This document shows, piece by piece, positions 23,301-36,528 of a stretch of DNA of 64,000 nucleotides. Each line of letters opens with the position of its first letter. Within the stretch, counting starts at the first letter, position 1. Source of the DNA: Dicaeum eximium (Eukaryota > Chordata > Aves > Passeriformes > Dicaeidae); the NCBI GenBank assembly GCA_013396995.1, contig VWZP01010350.1, positions 1,608,806 to 1,672,805 on the forward strand, read 5' to 3'. The position numbers and the translations under genes are program-made. Under the pieces are notes generated by a model. The model saw only the letters and a program-made list of their open reading frames with translations, had not been told where the DNA came from and did not search any database.

Positions 23301-26300
23301 ACTTGCTGGTCCTTTACACTTGCATTGCCATGTTGCAAAATGTTAAAAATCCTGATGTTCTCAGAAATTTCAGACAGGGTAAAAGGTGGTGGAAAGAATT
23401 TCCTTCTGTGCTCTGGAAGACTGGAAAAGCTGTTTGATGAAAAGAGTGTGGAAGATGGCTGTTTTGTGTGAATGACACCTGCAAATTCTCACCTACATTC
23501 ACTCTCCAAACCACTCAGGCCTTAAAGGTTTTTGAAGATTAATAGGATGGTTAATGGGCCAGAATCAACACATGAGGGCTGCAGGCAGCCATTCAGCTGA
23601 TCCATGAGCCTCAGCTCCCAGGATAAGCACTGCTGCTGCCTCTCATTTGCAGCAGTTAGTGTGCTGTTCTATTCCTTACATGACATCAGCCCTCCCAACT
23701 CAAGATGAAAACTCACCACACTAAGCCAGATGTTACAACACTTCTCTATCCCTAACAGATGAGTGTTGTTAGGAGGTGAGGGATTACTAGTATAAATGCA
23801 AGACTTCCTATTTTCTATGCCATTTTCAGAAGTTTTTTTTTGAATAAACAGTCCTTTTACTATTTGTAATCTTGGTGTTCAGAATGACTGACATTGTTAG
23901 TGGTTTAAAAAATGAGGATGAGGAAAGCACAGGCACATTTCCTCCTTTTGACAGTAAGACTTTGCATTGTTTGCTTTATCAGTGATGAAAGTAATCCAAC
24001 TTTCTTTCCTGCCTTAAGCAGACCCTTGACAAAATATTTACAATAGATTGATATGATGCTGAGATAAAGAGAAGTCCTGTAAGTGAGAATGTAGAGCTGT
24101 TACATTTTTGATGAATCCTGAGACATCTGGATGATTTTGAACTACTAGTCTTCTACTATGAAAAAGTTTTCAATATCAGGCTTAGCCTCTAACGGCCTTA
24201 GCATATTGTGATAATGAGATGTACACAAAGCACTGGCATGCAGCATTATTGAGATGATTTCCTTTTTGGCTCAGCCAGATTCCTGTTAAAAGTTATACGG
24301 ACTCTTAAGAGACTAGCAAAAGAAGAATTAAAGATCCAGCAATGGCACGAAGATTAGCCTGATGAAGCTGGAGTTAGGCTCTCATGAAATTAAAAGCAGA
24401 CTTTGTATGAATACATTTATGAAATATACCATTGCAATTTCATTACACAACAAAGCCACAAAGCCCTAAACCCCTTTTTTGGCCCAGGTTGAATACCTAT
24501 CAAAATCCCAGTAATACTTTGTAGAGTGGGTTCTTCATTAGCATTCTTCATTGCAGAAGAGAGGCTGGGATAAACACATTCCAATTAGAAAAAAAGGAAA
24601 ACAAAGCTGATATTTGCGCTGAAATTGTTTCTGTGCTGTATTGCATTAATGAGTAAATCCCATCCCATGTCTGTTCACAGGAGAGATTAAATGAGGATGA
24701 AGCCATAAGTTTGTGATCAAACCCATCCTACAACATAATTTTAAATGACTTTGAGAATAGAGCATTTGACAGTTCAATACAAAGATTTATTTTCAATCTA
24801 GAAGGAGACTATAATCTTGTAACGTATTTGCAAATATGTGCAAACACCTTCCACTGCCTCACAATAACATAAAATCACAATGGTTTAGAAAAAGGCTTCT
24901 TCACTGAACACTCTAAGGAGTCACTTTGATGAGTCTGATAAAACTCTGAGGACAAAAGCAGATAGAGGTTTCTTAGACATTTTGCTAGCAAAAGATTATA
25001 TTATCACTGTGATATTTAAATTAGCATCTAAGGAATCATGTTGAAAGGTATATGCAGCTTTAAGCCAACCATAGGCACTTTTTATCTGTGCTTTTGCCTA
25101 TCACTTCCTTGCAGCTCTTTCTGAGGAGAAACTTCACAGCTGTATAACAATTCAGGGAATGGCAATGGAGGAAATGAACATGAATGATGATGTATTTACC
25201 TGCAACTGCACTCTACTGGAATGCTACTTGCGTATTTCATTTTTTGCTCTGTTTCGACACTATTGCAGTGGCTTAGGCATCCTGCATAGGTATGATTCAG
25301 AAAAACAAACTCAGATTAAGTACTTACATGAGAAATGAAACAATTCAGAGAATTTCAGTGTCCCAAAATAGCCAAGAAAAATATTGTAGAGATCATCGCC
25401 CTTATATTTTGAAAAAATGAAAACTCTCAGCTTCTGAAATGCCAGTTGGCATAAGGTCAAAGACATTACTAATATGATACTGTCAGTAAAATGAGATGCC
25501 TGTGAGAAAAAAAAAAAAAAAACATGGAAAAAAGGGAAAGATTCATTTAAGAAGCCTTTACACTGGCAGTTTTATTTTCTCCCTACATTGGAGCAAAATT
25601 CGGGGTTTGTTCAGTTAAGAAAGCTGAAAAATTACAAAAGCAAAAAAGTGTTGTGAACTAAATTTGAGATGTAGAATTACATGTTTCAAATTCCTTTAGC
25701 TGTGTGACAACACCTGGACTACAATGGCACACGCATATTCAGTGCAAATTTCAAAATGCGCCTGACGTTAATATTAACTTTCTCCTCTGAAGTCTGAAGA
25801 GTTGATAGAGATAAGCCTGTGTTTATTCTCAGTTTCCTGCTTCCCATTTCTTCCACTCACTGCATGCCAAATTCAAAGACATACCTATCCATGGCCCAAA
25901 GGAAAGGACTAAGGAAGTTACAGAAGTACTAAAATATCAACAGCAGTTTTACTGACTGAGAACCATGGCCTAAAATCTTCGCACATTCACAGGTAACCAG
26001 AGCAAGTTGAGAGGTCAATGTACATTTTTTTTAAATTGAAAAATGTATTTTAAATATAACTTACTTAAAACATTTTATTGATTGATTCAACTATTCAGAT
26101 TATGGTGGATTTTGTAGTCTCTTAACCATGAACACATTCCCCAGGTACCTCATGAATCCATCAAAAGCTAGAGAGCTGATTCATGTCAAAATTCTGGAAT
26201 TGATTCATTGCGAACCTACTCTAAGTAGACAGAACTGACCTTGATAGTTGCATCTGGACTCAAAGATCTTTTTCTAATTTTCCATTATTTTGTCTTCCAG

Positions 26301-28483
26301 TACCCTGAAAAATTGCCACAAAAAACCACAAACCCCTAAGCATTCCCCAAAACACTATGCATACAAATCTTACCATTCTGATTGGGCTTTGGCTCAGATG
26401 TTAAAACAGTAAGTGTTTCAGAACAGGTAAACAACACAGCAAGAAAAACTGTACAAACATCTTGATCACAGCTGCTGTATAAGTTACTCTGCAACACAGG
26501 AAGGATTCCCCACAACTAAATATCAGGGAATGCATTCCATACTTATGACATATGAATTTGAAGCCTATTTCATTCCCCAAACGTAAAAAGAGATTAGAAA
26601 CATTCATGAATATATGGGACCCTAGAATGAAGGAGGAAAAAGTAGGCATTCTCTAAGTGAATTCTGTAGTGAATAGTCTTTTTTGTCTCAAAATTATGTG
26701 CATCCATAAATGAAATTTCATACTGCTTTTCACTTACAGTCAAAAAAAGCAGGACAAAAAAAAAAAAGAGGACAAAGAAAAAAAAAGCAAGAAAAAAGCT
26801 TTTGCTGTGGAAAATGTGACATATATATTACCTGTAATTTGATTGATCATCATAATTTCAATAATTTGCTTTTATAGATAACTTATATGGTTATTCTTGC
26901 TTTTTGTGTATTAAAGTTTGCAGCATGAAATGAACTTCAGGCTTACAAAATGAAATTCACTCTATGATTGAATACATTTATATTTAACAGCCATTTCCAA
27001 CACTTACATATTACAGTGGTCTTTAATTAAGTCATCATACTCTACCTTGTACTGGGATCTCTGACTAGATTACTGGTCTAGATTGCAAATAGCCAAAGAG
27101 CTTTGAAGTATTAATGAATTTTCACTTGCTTGCTTTCCTTTGCTTTTTTTTCCCCCTTCCTTCTTCTTCCTAATAGTTATTTGCAGATTTTGGTGTAGTT
27201 ATTAATGTTCTGGTTTTAATTCTTCTTCAGTCTACATTTCAGCATTTAGCTCTTTCTTTAAGCTTCCAGGACCTTCTGGAGCTACAGCTTCAGCCAGTTA
27301 CTTTCTGAAAGGAATCATGTTGATTTAAAAAGGCCTCCAGCTTCTGTCTTTATCTAATGGCTGATTAAGAAAGAATGTATTTATGTCAGCAGGACTTAGC
27401 AGAGAACAGATACTTAGATATTTGGGTAATTAAAGAGACTGCTAAGCTGTGGAAAGTGTGCTGGGAATGTCTCCAGGTAGGATGCAATTGTACAATATTG
27501 CAAGGTTCAGTTCTCAACATGTGACATATAAATTACCTGGAGTATCAAAAGAACTGGAGCAGTGAAGCATGTCCTTATTCAGGTTTAGGCTGCAGGGACC
27601 ACCTGGTACTTCTTCCTGGGGTGGTCTCACGGTGGAAGGTGGGCTTTGGCATCGGGTCAAAGGATAGTAGGAGGATGTGTGTGACCATGTGGCTTCAAGG
27701 ATGGCAGGCAGGTGATGGGCGATGTTTTCACAGTGCCCCTGGAGGAGCATGAAACAAATAAAGGGGAGCAAGAGGCTACTTGTGGATGAGTGGTGGATGG
27801 AGACCTTCTGAGTGGAGAAGGCTGTCAGCTTATGTCTCTGGGCAGCAGGAGAAAGGCACTTTCTTTGCCCTCAGACCTGAATTTGTGGTATTGATGCACT
27901 GATTTAAAGGTGAGGAGGGTGAACAGGAAGCAAAACAGGAGCACAGAGGCCATGGGAATGGTTCATCTCCATACAGGCCTACTGGCACAGGAGGTTTGCT
28001 GCCTGCCAGAGGCCCTGGTAAATTATTCCTTGGAAGTAAAGGAGAATTCCACCTTCCAAAAGTGTTCTACTGCCTTTGGTAGCTAAGCTTTGTAGTCTTT
28101 TTATTTTATTCGAACACATTAATTGCACTCAGCATTTATAAATCACTGTAATTAATTAAAATGGAGTCACCCACAGAAAACAATCTGTTTCTCAAGGACT
28201 AGGGATTTGCAGGCTAGAAAGAAATAGAAGCTATGTCGTTTTCCTAGGAAAGAAAAATTATTCTCTGTTCCTTATAATAAAAAAACCCAGCTGATTTAAA
28301 GCCAAATGATTCTTGAAGATCTCAAGCTTTAAAATATTACCCAATGACTTTTATAAAGTACATCTGCTGCTGATACTAGAGTAGACCTTTTAAAATGTCC
28401 AGTGTTAACAGACAACAGTCTTTCTATTAAGTTCATGTATATGGGCATACTCTTTATAATTCTCTGTGACTGTTCTTTATTAA

Positions 28484-28506
28484 AAAACAAACAAACAAAC
28501 AAAAAC
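28484..28506 (+). repeat. (AAAC)n microsatellite
   Basis: AAAC units are repeated about five times after a short A run, in intergenic DNA. Confidence 0.85.
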
Positions 28507-29380
28507 CAAAATCAATCAGCATTTTGGTTAGCCTTACTTGAAAAGTTGTGCTTTCTATTTTTCCTCTTAGAAATTATTCAAATGATTCCTACGGGTGCAC
28601 AGGGAGTAAAGAGGTAGCATGTGCTATAATCTCATGTGTGCCTCTCATGTCATGAGATGTTTTATAATTTTGGATCTACCTAGTGTTGATATTCATCTGT
28701 TCCTAATTGAAAAACACAAGACTGTTCTGGTGATAACAAATAGTAACAATCATTGGCCACATGACACAAGGACCTATTAAATAGGTTATAACATGCTTAA
28801 TAGCATGCTCTCAATGTATAAGATATCTGTCCTGTAAGCTATATAATGCTGACTTAACATGTAGTTTGCAGCACACAGCAGCCTGAACCCCAGTGTTCCT
28901 AAAAAATTAAACTGAAATAAGGGTTTCAGAAATAGAAGTGCAAGAAATTGCACAGCAGAGCGTGCCAGATAAAATTTGGAAACATTCACAACAGGTGGGC
29001 AGGCTGTTCTTCTAAAGTTACTTACTTGATAAATCTGCCTTGAAGATGAAATTTATTTTTCCAGTAACTCCCGTCCCATTCCCTCTCACACAAGAAAAAA
29101 CAAAACACATTTTTCCTCAGTTAGAACAAAAGGTTAAATTATTTCAAGTGCATACAATGATGGAAAATATTACAAAAATACCCCAAAATAGTGTCTGCCT
29201 CATTCTTCAGCCTGCTTGAGAATCCTGATGACTGCTCCCTGTTCTATGGCTACCAGTTCTGTGTAGAAGAAATGGAAAGTTAGCAGTAAGTTGCCAAGTG
29301 CATGGCATAACATTGATTAATATGCAAGAACATCCCTATTTTTGTGTCTCTCGAGTAATGAGCTCTTAATAAGACTTGTC

Positions 29381-29410
29381 TATTTATATATATATATATA
29401 TACATATATA
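29381..29410 (+). repeat. (TA)n microsatellite
   Basis: A TA dinucleotide run is broken once by ACA and is followed by more TATA-rich sequence to about 29425. It is intergenic. Confidence 0.85.
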
Positions 29411-31923
29411 AAGTATTATATATAGCTTATAATAGATACAAATAAACATTTGGCTTTGTTTTTAATGGTAGGGTTTTTTTAATGTAATGTAGGGTTTCTC
29501 AATGGCAAAGACAACACTGAAAATATTTTATGATACCAGTTTTATAATAACACAGATACATTTAGTGCTTCTGTGGTGACATCCACTACAAAGCATGAAT
29601 GTAGGTGCTGTATACTTGGAGTGGTGATACAAAAAATTCTGACATTCTGTGTGCTCATTTAAAGTGCACTCCTTTAAAGTTCTTCTATTCACAGATTCTA
29701 CTACATAAACAGAGCATACTAAGCCCAGCTAGGTTCTGGATATGATTTAGTTTACTGTGAATGACTGCCAAGGCAGACTATATGGCCCATCCCAATTTCA
29801 ACCTGCCCTAATTCCCTTTATGACTTTATTATTTAGTGCTGTTTTACTGCTTAGAGAGACCTAAACAGGAAGACTCTGGGCGTTCTCTGTTCAAGAAGTG
29901 GGTGGGATGAAGTTCTTTAGAGAAAACAAAATATGATCCACCTACAGATCATGTTAGGCCAGCTCCCCAATTTCCTCTAAGTAGAACAGAGGCCTTTGTT
30001 GCCTTAGATACTGGAACTATCTACTAGTCAACAGCAGGATCCCAGTCTCCATACAGAACATCCTCCTTCATTTTTGATGGCAGTGTAGGATGGGAAATAT
30101 TAACTTTTCTGCTTGTTGATTTTATTGTAAAGAGAAAAAAAAAAAGATTATTTAAGACTTTGCAGAAAATAAAGTAATAAAAAAGTCAGCTCTCACAAAA
30201 AATTTCTCCAAGGTGACTGAATGGAGGGAGCATTGTGTGGGAGAGGCTTAGTGCCTCCAGTGAAGCAACATTCCTTTATTTTCCATTACTTTCTTAACAA
30301 CAGAAAGAAGAAGCACTGAAAACTGCATGCTAAGTTTCAAGGCACAAGTAGACAACAGCAGCTACACTGGCAGAGCCAGTCCACTGAAGCTTGTGAAACA
30401 CTCATAAATGCTCCAGATAAGATTCCAATCTGTTTCTCTCACCAGAAATGCAGGTATTATAGTGCTATCTCCTATTTCTTCTTGGACTCAGAAGCTTGAA
30501 AACACAACCCATCATTTTCCCCTACGAAGCATGATGAAGCCCAATTTCTATCCTTCCTGTTTGAAAGCAAGAGCTTCAGTAGTCATATTGAGGTGACAAT
30601 TTACAATGACATGGAGGTCCAAAATAATCTTTAATAAAGTAGAAAGTCCTAAAAAGTTGATGGATTCTCTTCTTTCCCAGCATGGTGTTATATCTTGGTA
30701 CTTAAAATGTATCCTACCTTGTGTGGCCACGAGCTCCCTTGCCCTGCTAATCATTCTCACCCCAGAATGGTCCCCAGTTCACTGATAACAATTTTTGTGG
30801 GATTAACACCAGCACAAGACCAAGGAAGGGCTCCAGGTGAGATGGTATGGCTGAGGTGAGGGTGAGTTAAAGGAGCTTGAACATGAGAGCAATGTCATTG
30901 AAATACTGAGGTTAATCTAAATGAAAAAGCAAATGTTTTCTGTCATTGCCTGCCATGAAGGTCTAGTCAGAATGCTGTTGATTTGTGTGATTTTCAGTAA
31001 ACTTGGAATATTTATTTAGATTAATTCAGATTTTAGAAGTTAACAACTAGAGTTTTATAAGAATTTCAGATTATCATGAACCACCAATGAAGTTGAGAAC
31101 ACTAGGACGCAATTTTGAAGCATTTAAATAAATTTAAAAATTTTTTTACTTATAGTATTAGTATAAACTATGCATATTAAGAGAGTGTCCAACTCTATTT
31201 CATCATCAATGCCCTTTCACAATACTTCTGCTTTGTTCAGCTAAAAGTAGAATATTTTATTGGTATTTCCAGTAATTTCCTGACAGCCATTCTCTACAGT
31301 ATTGCAACATTATTCAAACTGCAAAATATTGTTTAAGTCAACTTTCCATGCCGTTGCTTAAATAGCAACTTATTTAATACAAACATCCCAAATGTGTAAT
31401 ACTTCAGTTTTTTAATGTCAATTTCTTTGCATAGCACTTTTCCTAAACAGAAACTTCAGCTGAAATTACCCAGCATAGTTCCTTTCCAAAACTAAAGGCT
31501 GATGCAAAGTAATTTTTTTTTATGACTGTCAGAATTTAAATTGTGGTAAAATCTTTTACAGCAGGATTTGCAGTCCATTTCTTCTGCAAAGACTGTTAGT
31601 GGAACTGCACATTTGAGATGAAGGGATTGTTGAGACATTGTGCTCTTTTATTTCTGGCTAATCTATTTCATCAGAAATTTTATTATTTGTACTAATACTA
31701 AATATCAAGCATGATTGACAAACATTTGACATGCTCCTCAGCTTCAGACCAAAGGTCTTGAATGCACAAAGCCTATCCGTATTTGCAATCTAAAAGTAAT
31801 TTTCTAAAAGGATCGAGCATATATCTCTTCACCACTTGTATTTCCCTGGTTTCAGGGAAATTCCTTCATTCCTTCATGATTGAAAGCACAATAGATGGCT
31901 TCCAGGGACTACCTTCAATGCAA

Positions 31924-31948
31924 TGACGTTACCTGAAGCTATATAAAA
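31924..31948 (+). promoter_or_regulatory. Possible TATA-type upstream promoter with CRE-like site
   Basis: TGACGTTA (31924-31931, a variant of the CREB/ATF site) is followed 8 bases later by TATATAAAA (31940-31948), a strong TATA-box match. The pair is about 520 bases upstream of the AGMO start codon, so a transcript starting near 31975 would have a long 5'UTR. AT-rich DNA produces TATA matches often, so this may be chance. Confidence 0.3.
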
Positions 31949-32199
31949 TGGAGCCGTGATGAGCCCTATTAAAAAAATAAAAAGTTTTAATGGGAAGAAT
32001 GCTGGACTAACCCATTCAGCTGAACAGGAGTCAACCAGCACACCTTGGCTTGTTTCTCAAAATCCTCAACACTTCATTTTTATGGAACTGCAAACCTGAG
32101 CAATAATTTCTATTTTTGTGTGGAAATCTGTCTAAAATTGAGAAAGGGTGACTTGAGCTCTGCGGATTTTTGAGAGTCTGAGAGTTTTGAGGGTGAGAA

Positions 32200-32600
32200 G
32201 GGAGCTGGGGTACGCGGGAGCTTTCTCCCAGCTTCCCGAAGCGGGCCGGGCAGTGATGACACACAAAAAAGAAAAAAAAAGAGCCCCCAAACCCAAGCAA
32301 ACCTCCAAAACAGCACGATGCCGGTTAACCAGAAGTGGGAACCTTTCTCCAAGGAAGCCCTTAAGCCCCCGGGCCCACGGGGTAACGAGGCGAGGCCGCG
32401 GAGGGCGGCGCGGGGGGCGGGCGGTGCCGCCGTCCCGCGAGCGGAGCGGGCGCAGCGCGGCCTGGCCATGGGCGCTGAGGCGGGCGGCCCGCGGGACACC
32501 GCGCCGGGCCAGCAGCTCCGCGCCCTCTTCTACGCGCTGCTGCCCGGAGAGAGCTCCTTCCGCACGGTGCAGGAGGTGCCCGACTACGTGGAGAAGGTGA
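32200..32600 (+). promoter_or_regulatory. AGMO: AGMO CpG-island promoter and 5'UTR
   Basis: Base composition switches abruptly from AT-rich to strongly GC-rich, densest from about 32380 to 32580. Many CpGs occur, as does a GC-box-like GGGGGGCGGGCGG near 32411, just upstream of the AGMO start codon. There is no TATA box near the start, which fits a dispersed CpG-island promoter. The exact transcription start is unknown. Two upstream ATGs lie here (32256 and 32318) and are described under findings. Confidence 0.8.
32468..32596 (+). CDS. AGMO: AGMO exon 1 (residues 1-43)
   Basis: This is the first coding exon: ATG at 32468 and a GTGAGA donor at 32597, giving 43 codons that end in phase 0. The start has a good Kozak context (G at -3, G at +4). 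The peptide ends SSFRTVQEVPDYVEK, which lines up with the human N-terminus (SSF-T-EEVPDYV-K) as I remember it. The length (43 against about 42 residues) supports this ATG. AGMO cleaves the ether bond of alkylglycerols in the ER membrane using tetrahydrobiopterin, oxygen and a di-iron centre. The N-terminal part before the first membrane segment is encoded here. An in-frame ATG at 32318 with no stop between could add 50 residues, but these are Arg/Ala/Gly-rich and look like translated 5'UTR. Confidence 0.93.
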
Positions 32601-33502
32601 GAGTTCTCTCCTTTTCCACCCTGGCTGCATCACTCGCCCTTCCCTTCGCCCACCTGCGCCTGTTTTCAAAAGCCACGCAGAAACCGTGTCCGTGAAAGGG
32701 CACCTAAATTAAGATAAACCGTATCTCTCATGGGCTTTCTGCCTGTAAGCTGCCAGGGTAACCGTGCCCTCTCTTTTCATGTATTTAAATGATGATTTCT
32801 CCTGGTACCAAGAGCTGGAGTTTTCAGAGAAGCACCCCAGATATCTGAGGCTTGGTGCTAAGGTTATATCCAGCAGCACGGATAAGGTGAACAGTGACAG
32901 CAAACTGAACTGAGGAAACAAGAAAATATGATACTGTGTTTGGCTGTTATGGTTCTTAAAGCAAGCAAAAAGTCAGCTCTCTCTGTGCCCTTAAGTCAAG
33001 CTCAGTCAAAGACAGAAAAATAAAAGGTTTCTAATTAAAATAAAGAATAAAGATTGTTTTAAGAGATTTTAGAACAAATATTTGTACTGGGACAGTGCTG
33101 TGTCCTAAATATCCAAGGCAAGAGTACAGAGGTCATGGGTGAGAACTCCCTTGTCAGCAGGCAGCAGCATATCCTTCCCTCCCGTCCCACCCTGCCAGTT
33201 TATTCCCTTCCAAGAAGATACCTTTGCTCCCTTCTGTCCTGCCTATTGCACATACCTTGATTGTCAGCTCCTTCTGAACCCAGATCGATGTCAGCTGTTC
33301 ACAGAGACAGCACATAAACACCGTTTTGCTCTTGCCAAGGTAAATTCGGCCCAGCCTCAGTAAAGAGCTGCACTTTTTACATGGGTTTTGATAGATCTGA
33401 CTAGCTCCTCTGCTAGGTATACCTTGTAGTGCTGTGCAGCAGCTGCTGGCAGACTGCAAGGGGGTGTCATGGGCTGTGCAGAGCAGTGCAGCATCATCAG
33501 CA

Positions 33503-33521
33503 GCTTTCTGGGAATTGTAGT
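33503..33521 (-). promoter_or_regulatory. ZNF143/Staf-type motif (ACTACAATTCCCAG)
   Basis: On the minus strand the sequence reads ACTACAATTCCCAGAAAGC, a near-full match to the extended ZNF143 (Staf/SBS) site ACTACAATTCCCAGCATGC. The 14-bp core is exact; only part of the 3' ATGC differs. It lies about 0.9 kb downstream of AGMO exon 1. Such sites usually mark active promoters, or occur in dispersed repeats. Confidence 0.55.
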
Positions 33522-36500
33522 ATGCAGCAGTCCCTCACTGAGGGATGCTATCAGCAAAGGTAAACCCTTTTGCATAAGGTAAGGAGAAAGCTGCTGCAAG
33601 CCCAGCCTGTGTGTGCAGTGTCTGGTCAGTGGACTGCTGTCCTCAGAGGCGTTTTGCACCTGAGCTATATTGTCATGATCAAGGAAGATTGATGGTTTTT
33701 CCTAGTCAGCTGATCTCTCCCTCCAGCTCTCTCTACTATCTCAGTCCCTTTTACTACTCCTACATTTCCAGGAGAATATCATTCACTTTCTTGTCTGCAG
33801 CATACCTTAACATCCTTGGGCCTTCATCTCCTATGTGCAATATACAGGTCAGACATTAGCCAAACCTGGAATTTCTTTTGCTAGGCACACAGTTTTAAGT
33901 CTGTGAAAGGATTCTTAATACTTTGAATTATGAAAGCACCTGCAGGCTTTTGCTGTTGTATAGCAGTGTTGTGATAAGCTTGTAAAGGAATATTTCTCGC
34001 AAAAAAGCCAACACTAAAGAAAGGTTTCCCATTACAGATATACTTTCCTTCAATTCCTATCTTAGGTTAGCTGTGCTATATTTCTCTCCTGACAGTGCAT
34101 TTGTTGCTAGAAGAGATCTTTGATGCTTGTCTGGGTTGGCATATAAAAGTATTTTAGTGGCATAACTGTTTTAACTCTTTGGCTTTGGTCTGAGCTTAGG
34201 CAGAGTTCATCCATCCTTTCTGGACTTCTTTATGGGCACATGGCAGCTATCTACAGTCCCTCCTCTAGCTTCTGTTCTTGACTGTTTGGGGAACAATTAC
34301 ACAAGCAGTATATCCATTGGATTCATCAGCAATAGATTTAATGGTGACCTAATGAGCCTTTCAGGGAGGTCTTGGGAGTGGTAACTCCTTTAGTTGGCAC
34401 AGATACAGAAGTGGATATCTGAACTCAATTTAAAACAGAACAAAAAAATTCTAGTGTAGAGCTGGTAACAAATGAAGGCCTTGGCTCAAATAATTTACTC
34501 TGAAAGACAATAATGAGGATGTGTGTGTGAAACAAACTACTGATTACATTAGTGTCTCTAAATAGTCTGGGATTTTTTTGTTTTTCTGAGACACTGTAAT
34601 GGAATTTGCATCTCAGATCTGTAATGTTTTGGATATCAGATGGATGAAAGTATTTCTAGGACATTAGATGACATGGCTACAGTTGTGGGGATATGCACCT
34701 TCCAACATTAGACAGGTGGCAGAACCTCCAAATTCACCCAAACATTCATGGGCTTAGCGATATGCAAAACTGAGTTGGTTGGCCTACAAAATACAGGAAC
34801 TTCACAAGAGTGGCAGCTTTGAGCTGGAGTCACCTGTGCTATTACATCTTGGGTAGGAAATGACAGCAGGGGGTGGAGCAGCTCTGGTTCTGAGAACACA
34901 ATAGTTAGCCTGACTTGTGCAGTGTACTTTCTGTCTCTGGTTCTATTGTTTCTGTTTTCAGAAGCAATGGTCCTTGCACTGTTGCTCTGTATGTTGGCAG
35001 AGCTGTATGTAATGGCCTCAAGTCCTGTTTAAAACAGAAGCTGATCAGCTGCTACCAGTGACAAGTAGCAAAGCTCTGCAGCAGTGCCCAGCGAAAAGTC
35101 ACCCTTTCAACAAATCTCCAGAATTCTGAGAAAACGGGTGTGGATCTTGGATAATCATAATTGAATTTATTTTTATAAGACTTTGTGTCATGTAGAATTC
35201 AAATCCCTTGATTTTTCGATATTTCTGGGAAGTGTGTCAGTTTTCTTTCCCCAGGACAGGACATCGTGATTTTTAAAATCTATACTGATGCTTGCTCATT
35301 CTTTTTATAGCACTCTCTTTCCTGTGGGTGTAAGATTAGGCTCTGCATGCTCTGTTTGTTGTTTTCTGGTTGGTTTTATTTATTTTTTTTTTAAATTCTC
35401 TCACCATCTACAGATGGCAGGTGAAATGATTATTTTTGTTTGCCAAACATAGTTTTCATGAACCATAAATTCACTTTGTACCTTGCTATGGTCTGAAATT
35501 ATCACTTGTGCTCTGTAAAGACTTCCATGAGTCAGACTTCTGAAAAGACAGTCCTTCTTCCGAGAACTCCAAAATGAAACCTTTAATAATCACTGTTTTC
35601 CTTTTTGATTTACTCTCTTGAGAGCCTAAAGAATAAGTTCACATTTAAATTCAATTCACATTTTAGGGGTTGCTTCTAAATAATGAGGCACAGAACCTTC
35701 ATATTTAGTTTTACTTGAAAGTTTGGATTCTTACGTTATAAGGATCTGGGACTTTAAGAAAATAAAAACTGTTTCAAGAATTGCAATAAAACTATGATTA
35801 TATGCTGCATTTCAACCTAGAATATTATTCTTTGCAACAGTATAAAGTGGAAACTGATTTTAAATGGTCCTTTGCATTCTGTAGAATTGGTTACTTAAAA
35901 TGGAGCCCTCTTACACAGTACTCAGAGTAAGGCTTTCATGTTATGGATCAGTTATTTAGGTAAACCACAAACTAATGCAGATCTCCATTGAGTATTTCTT
36001 TTGTTGGGTGAAGAGAAAAAACCTGGAAACAGAGAGTAAAACATTTATGGACCAGAAGATATCAAAAGGATCTGTCTTATGTCACTGACCTGTGATGTCA
36101 ACAGTGGCTATTTTTTAACTTTGTGCCATTTTATTTGTAGAGACAACCCTTGAAAATAGTTGTAGAGATAGCCATCCTCAATGGCTTCCTTAAATGTCTT
36201 CATTGTCCTTTTAACTTAAACAAAAAAACCCAACCAAACAAACAAACAGAAGAAAAGTAGTGGTTAGGCTAATGAAACTATTTTCTCTCTTTCTGTCTCC
36301 TTTTTTCCTGAATTATTTACATTCTTCTTCTGTTGCATTACATCTCATTCTTACACTGTGGGCTGTTTGAGTCAGGGAATTCCTTATCATTCTCCATGAC
36401 AATAGCTGTCATAGTCACATAAATGATACATATTAGCCTAAATTTAGTTGATCCCATTGATCTGCTTTGGATGAAGCTTAATGTAGGTGTGTGAGAGAGA

Positions 36501-36528
36501 TGTAGTAATTTCTTAGATAGTAAGGGGT

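Larger units (their letters stand above)
17296..31923. other. MEOX2-AGMO intergenic region (no gene seen)
   Basis: This is about 14.6 kb of AT-rich DNA. Open frames are short (under about 101 codons) and none resembles a known protein. Visible structure is limited to small tandem repeats (17341-17378), a poly(T) near 20982, (AAAC)n at 28484, (TA)n at 29381 and a small palindromic hairpin at 22613-22631. The stretch at about 24580-24655 is rich in TAAT/ATTA-type sites and could be a regulatory element. I see no RNA gene. The region at 27560-28030 is less AT-rich but I cannot assign it. Confidence 0.8.

Noticed and set aside
32110..32669. Minus-strand open frames of 102 and 129 codons opposite the AGMO promoter and exon 1
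   Set aside because: CpG-island sequence lacks stop codons in many frames. The products are Arg/Pro/Ala-rich with no recognisable domain.
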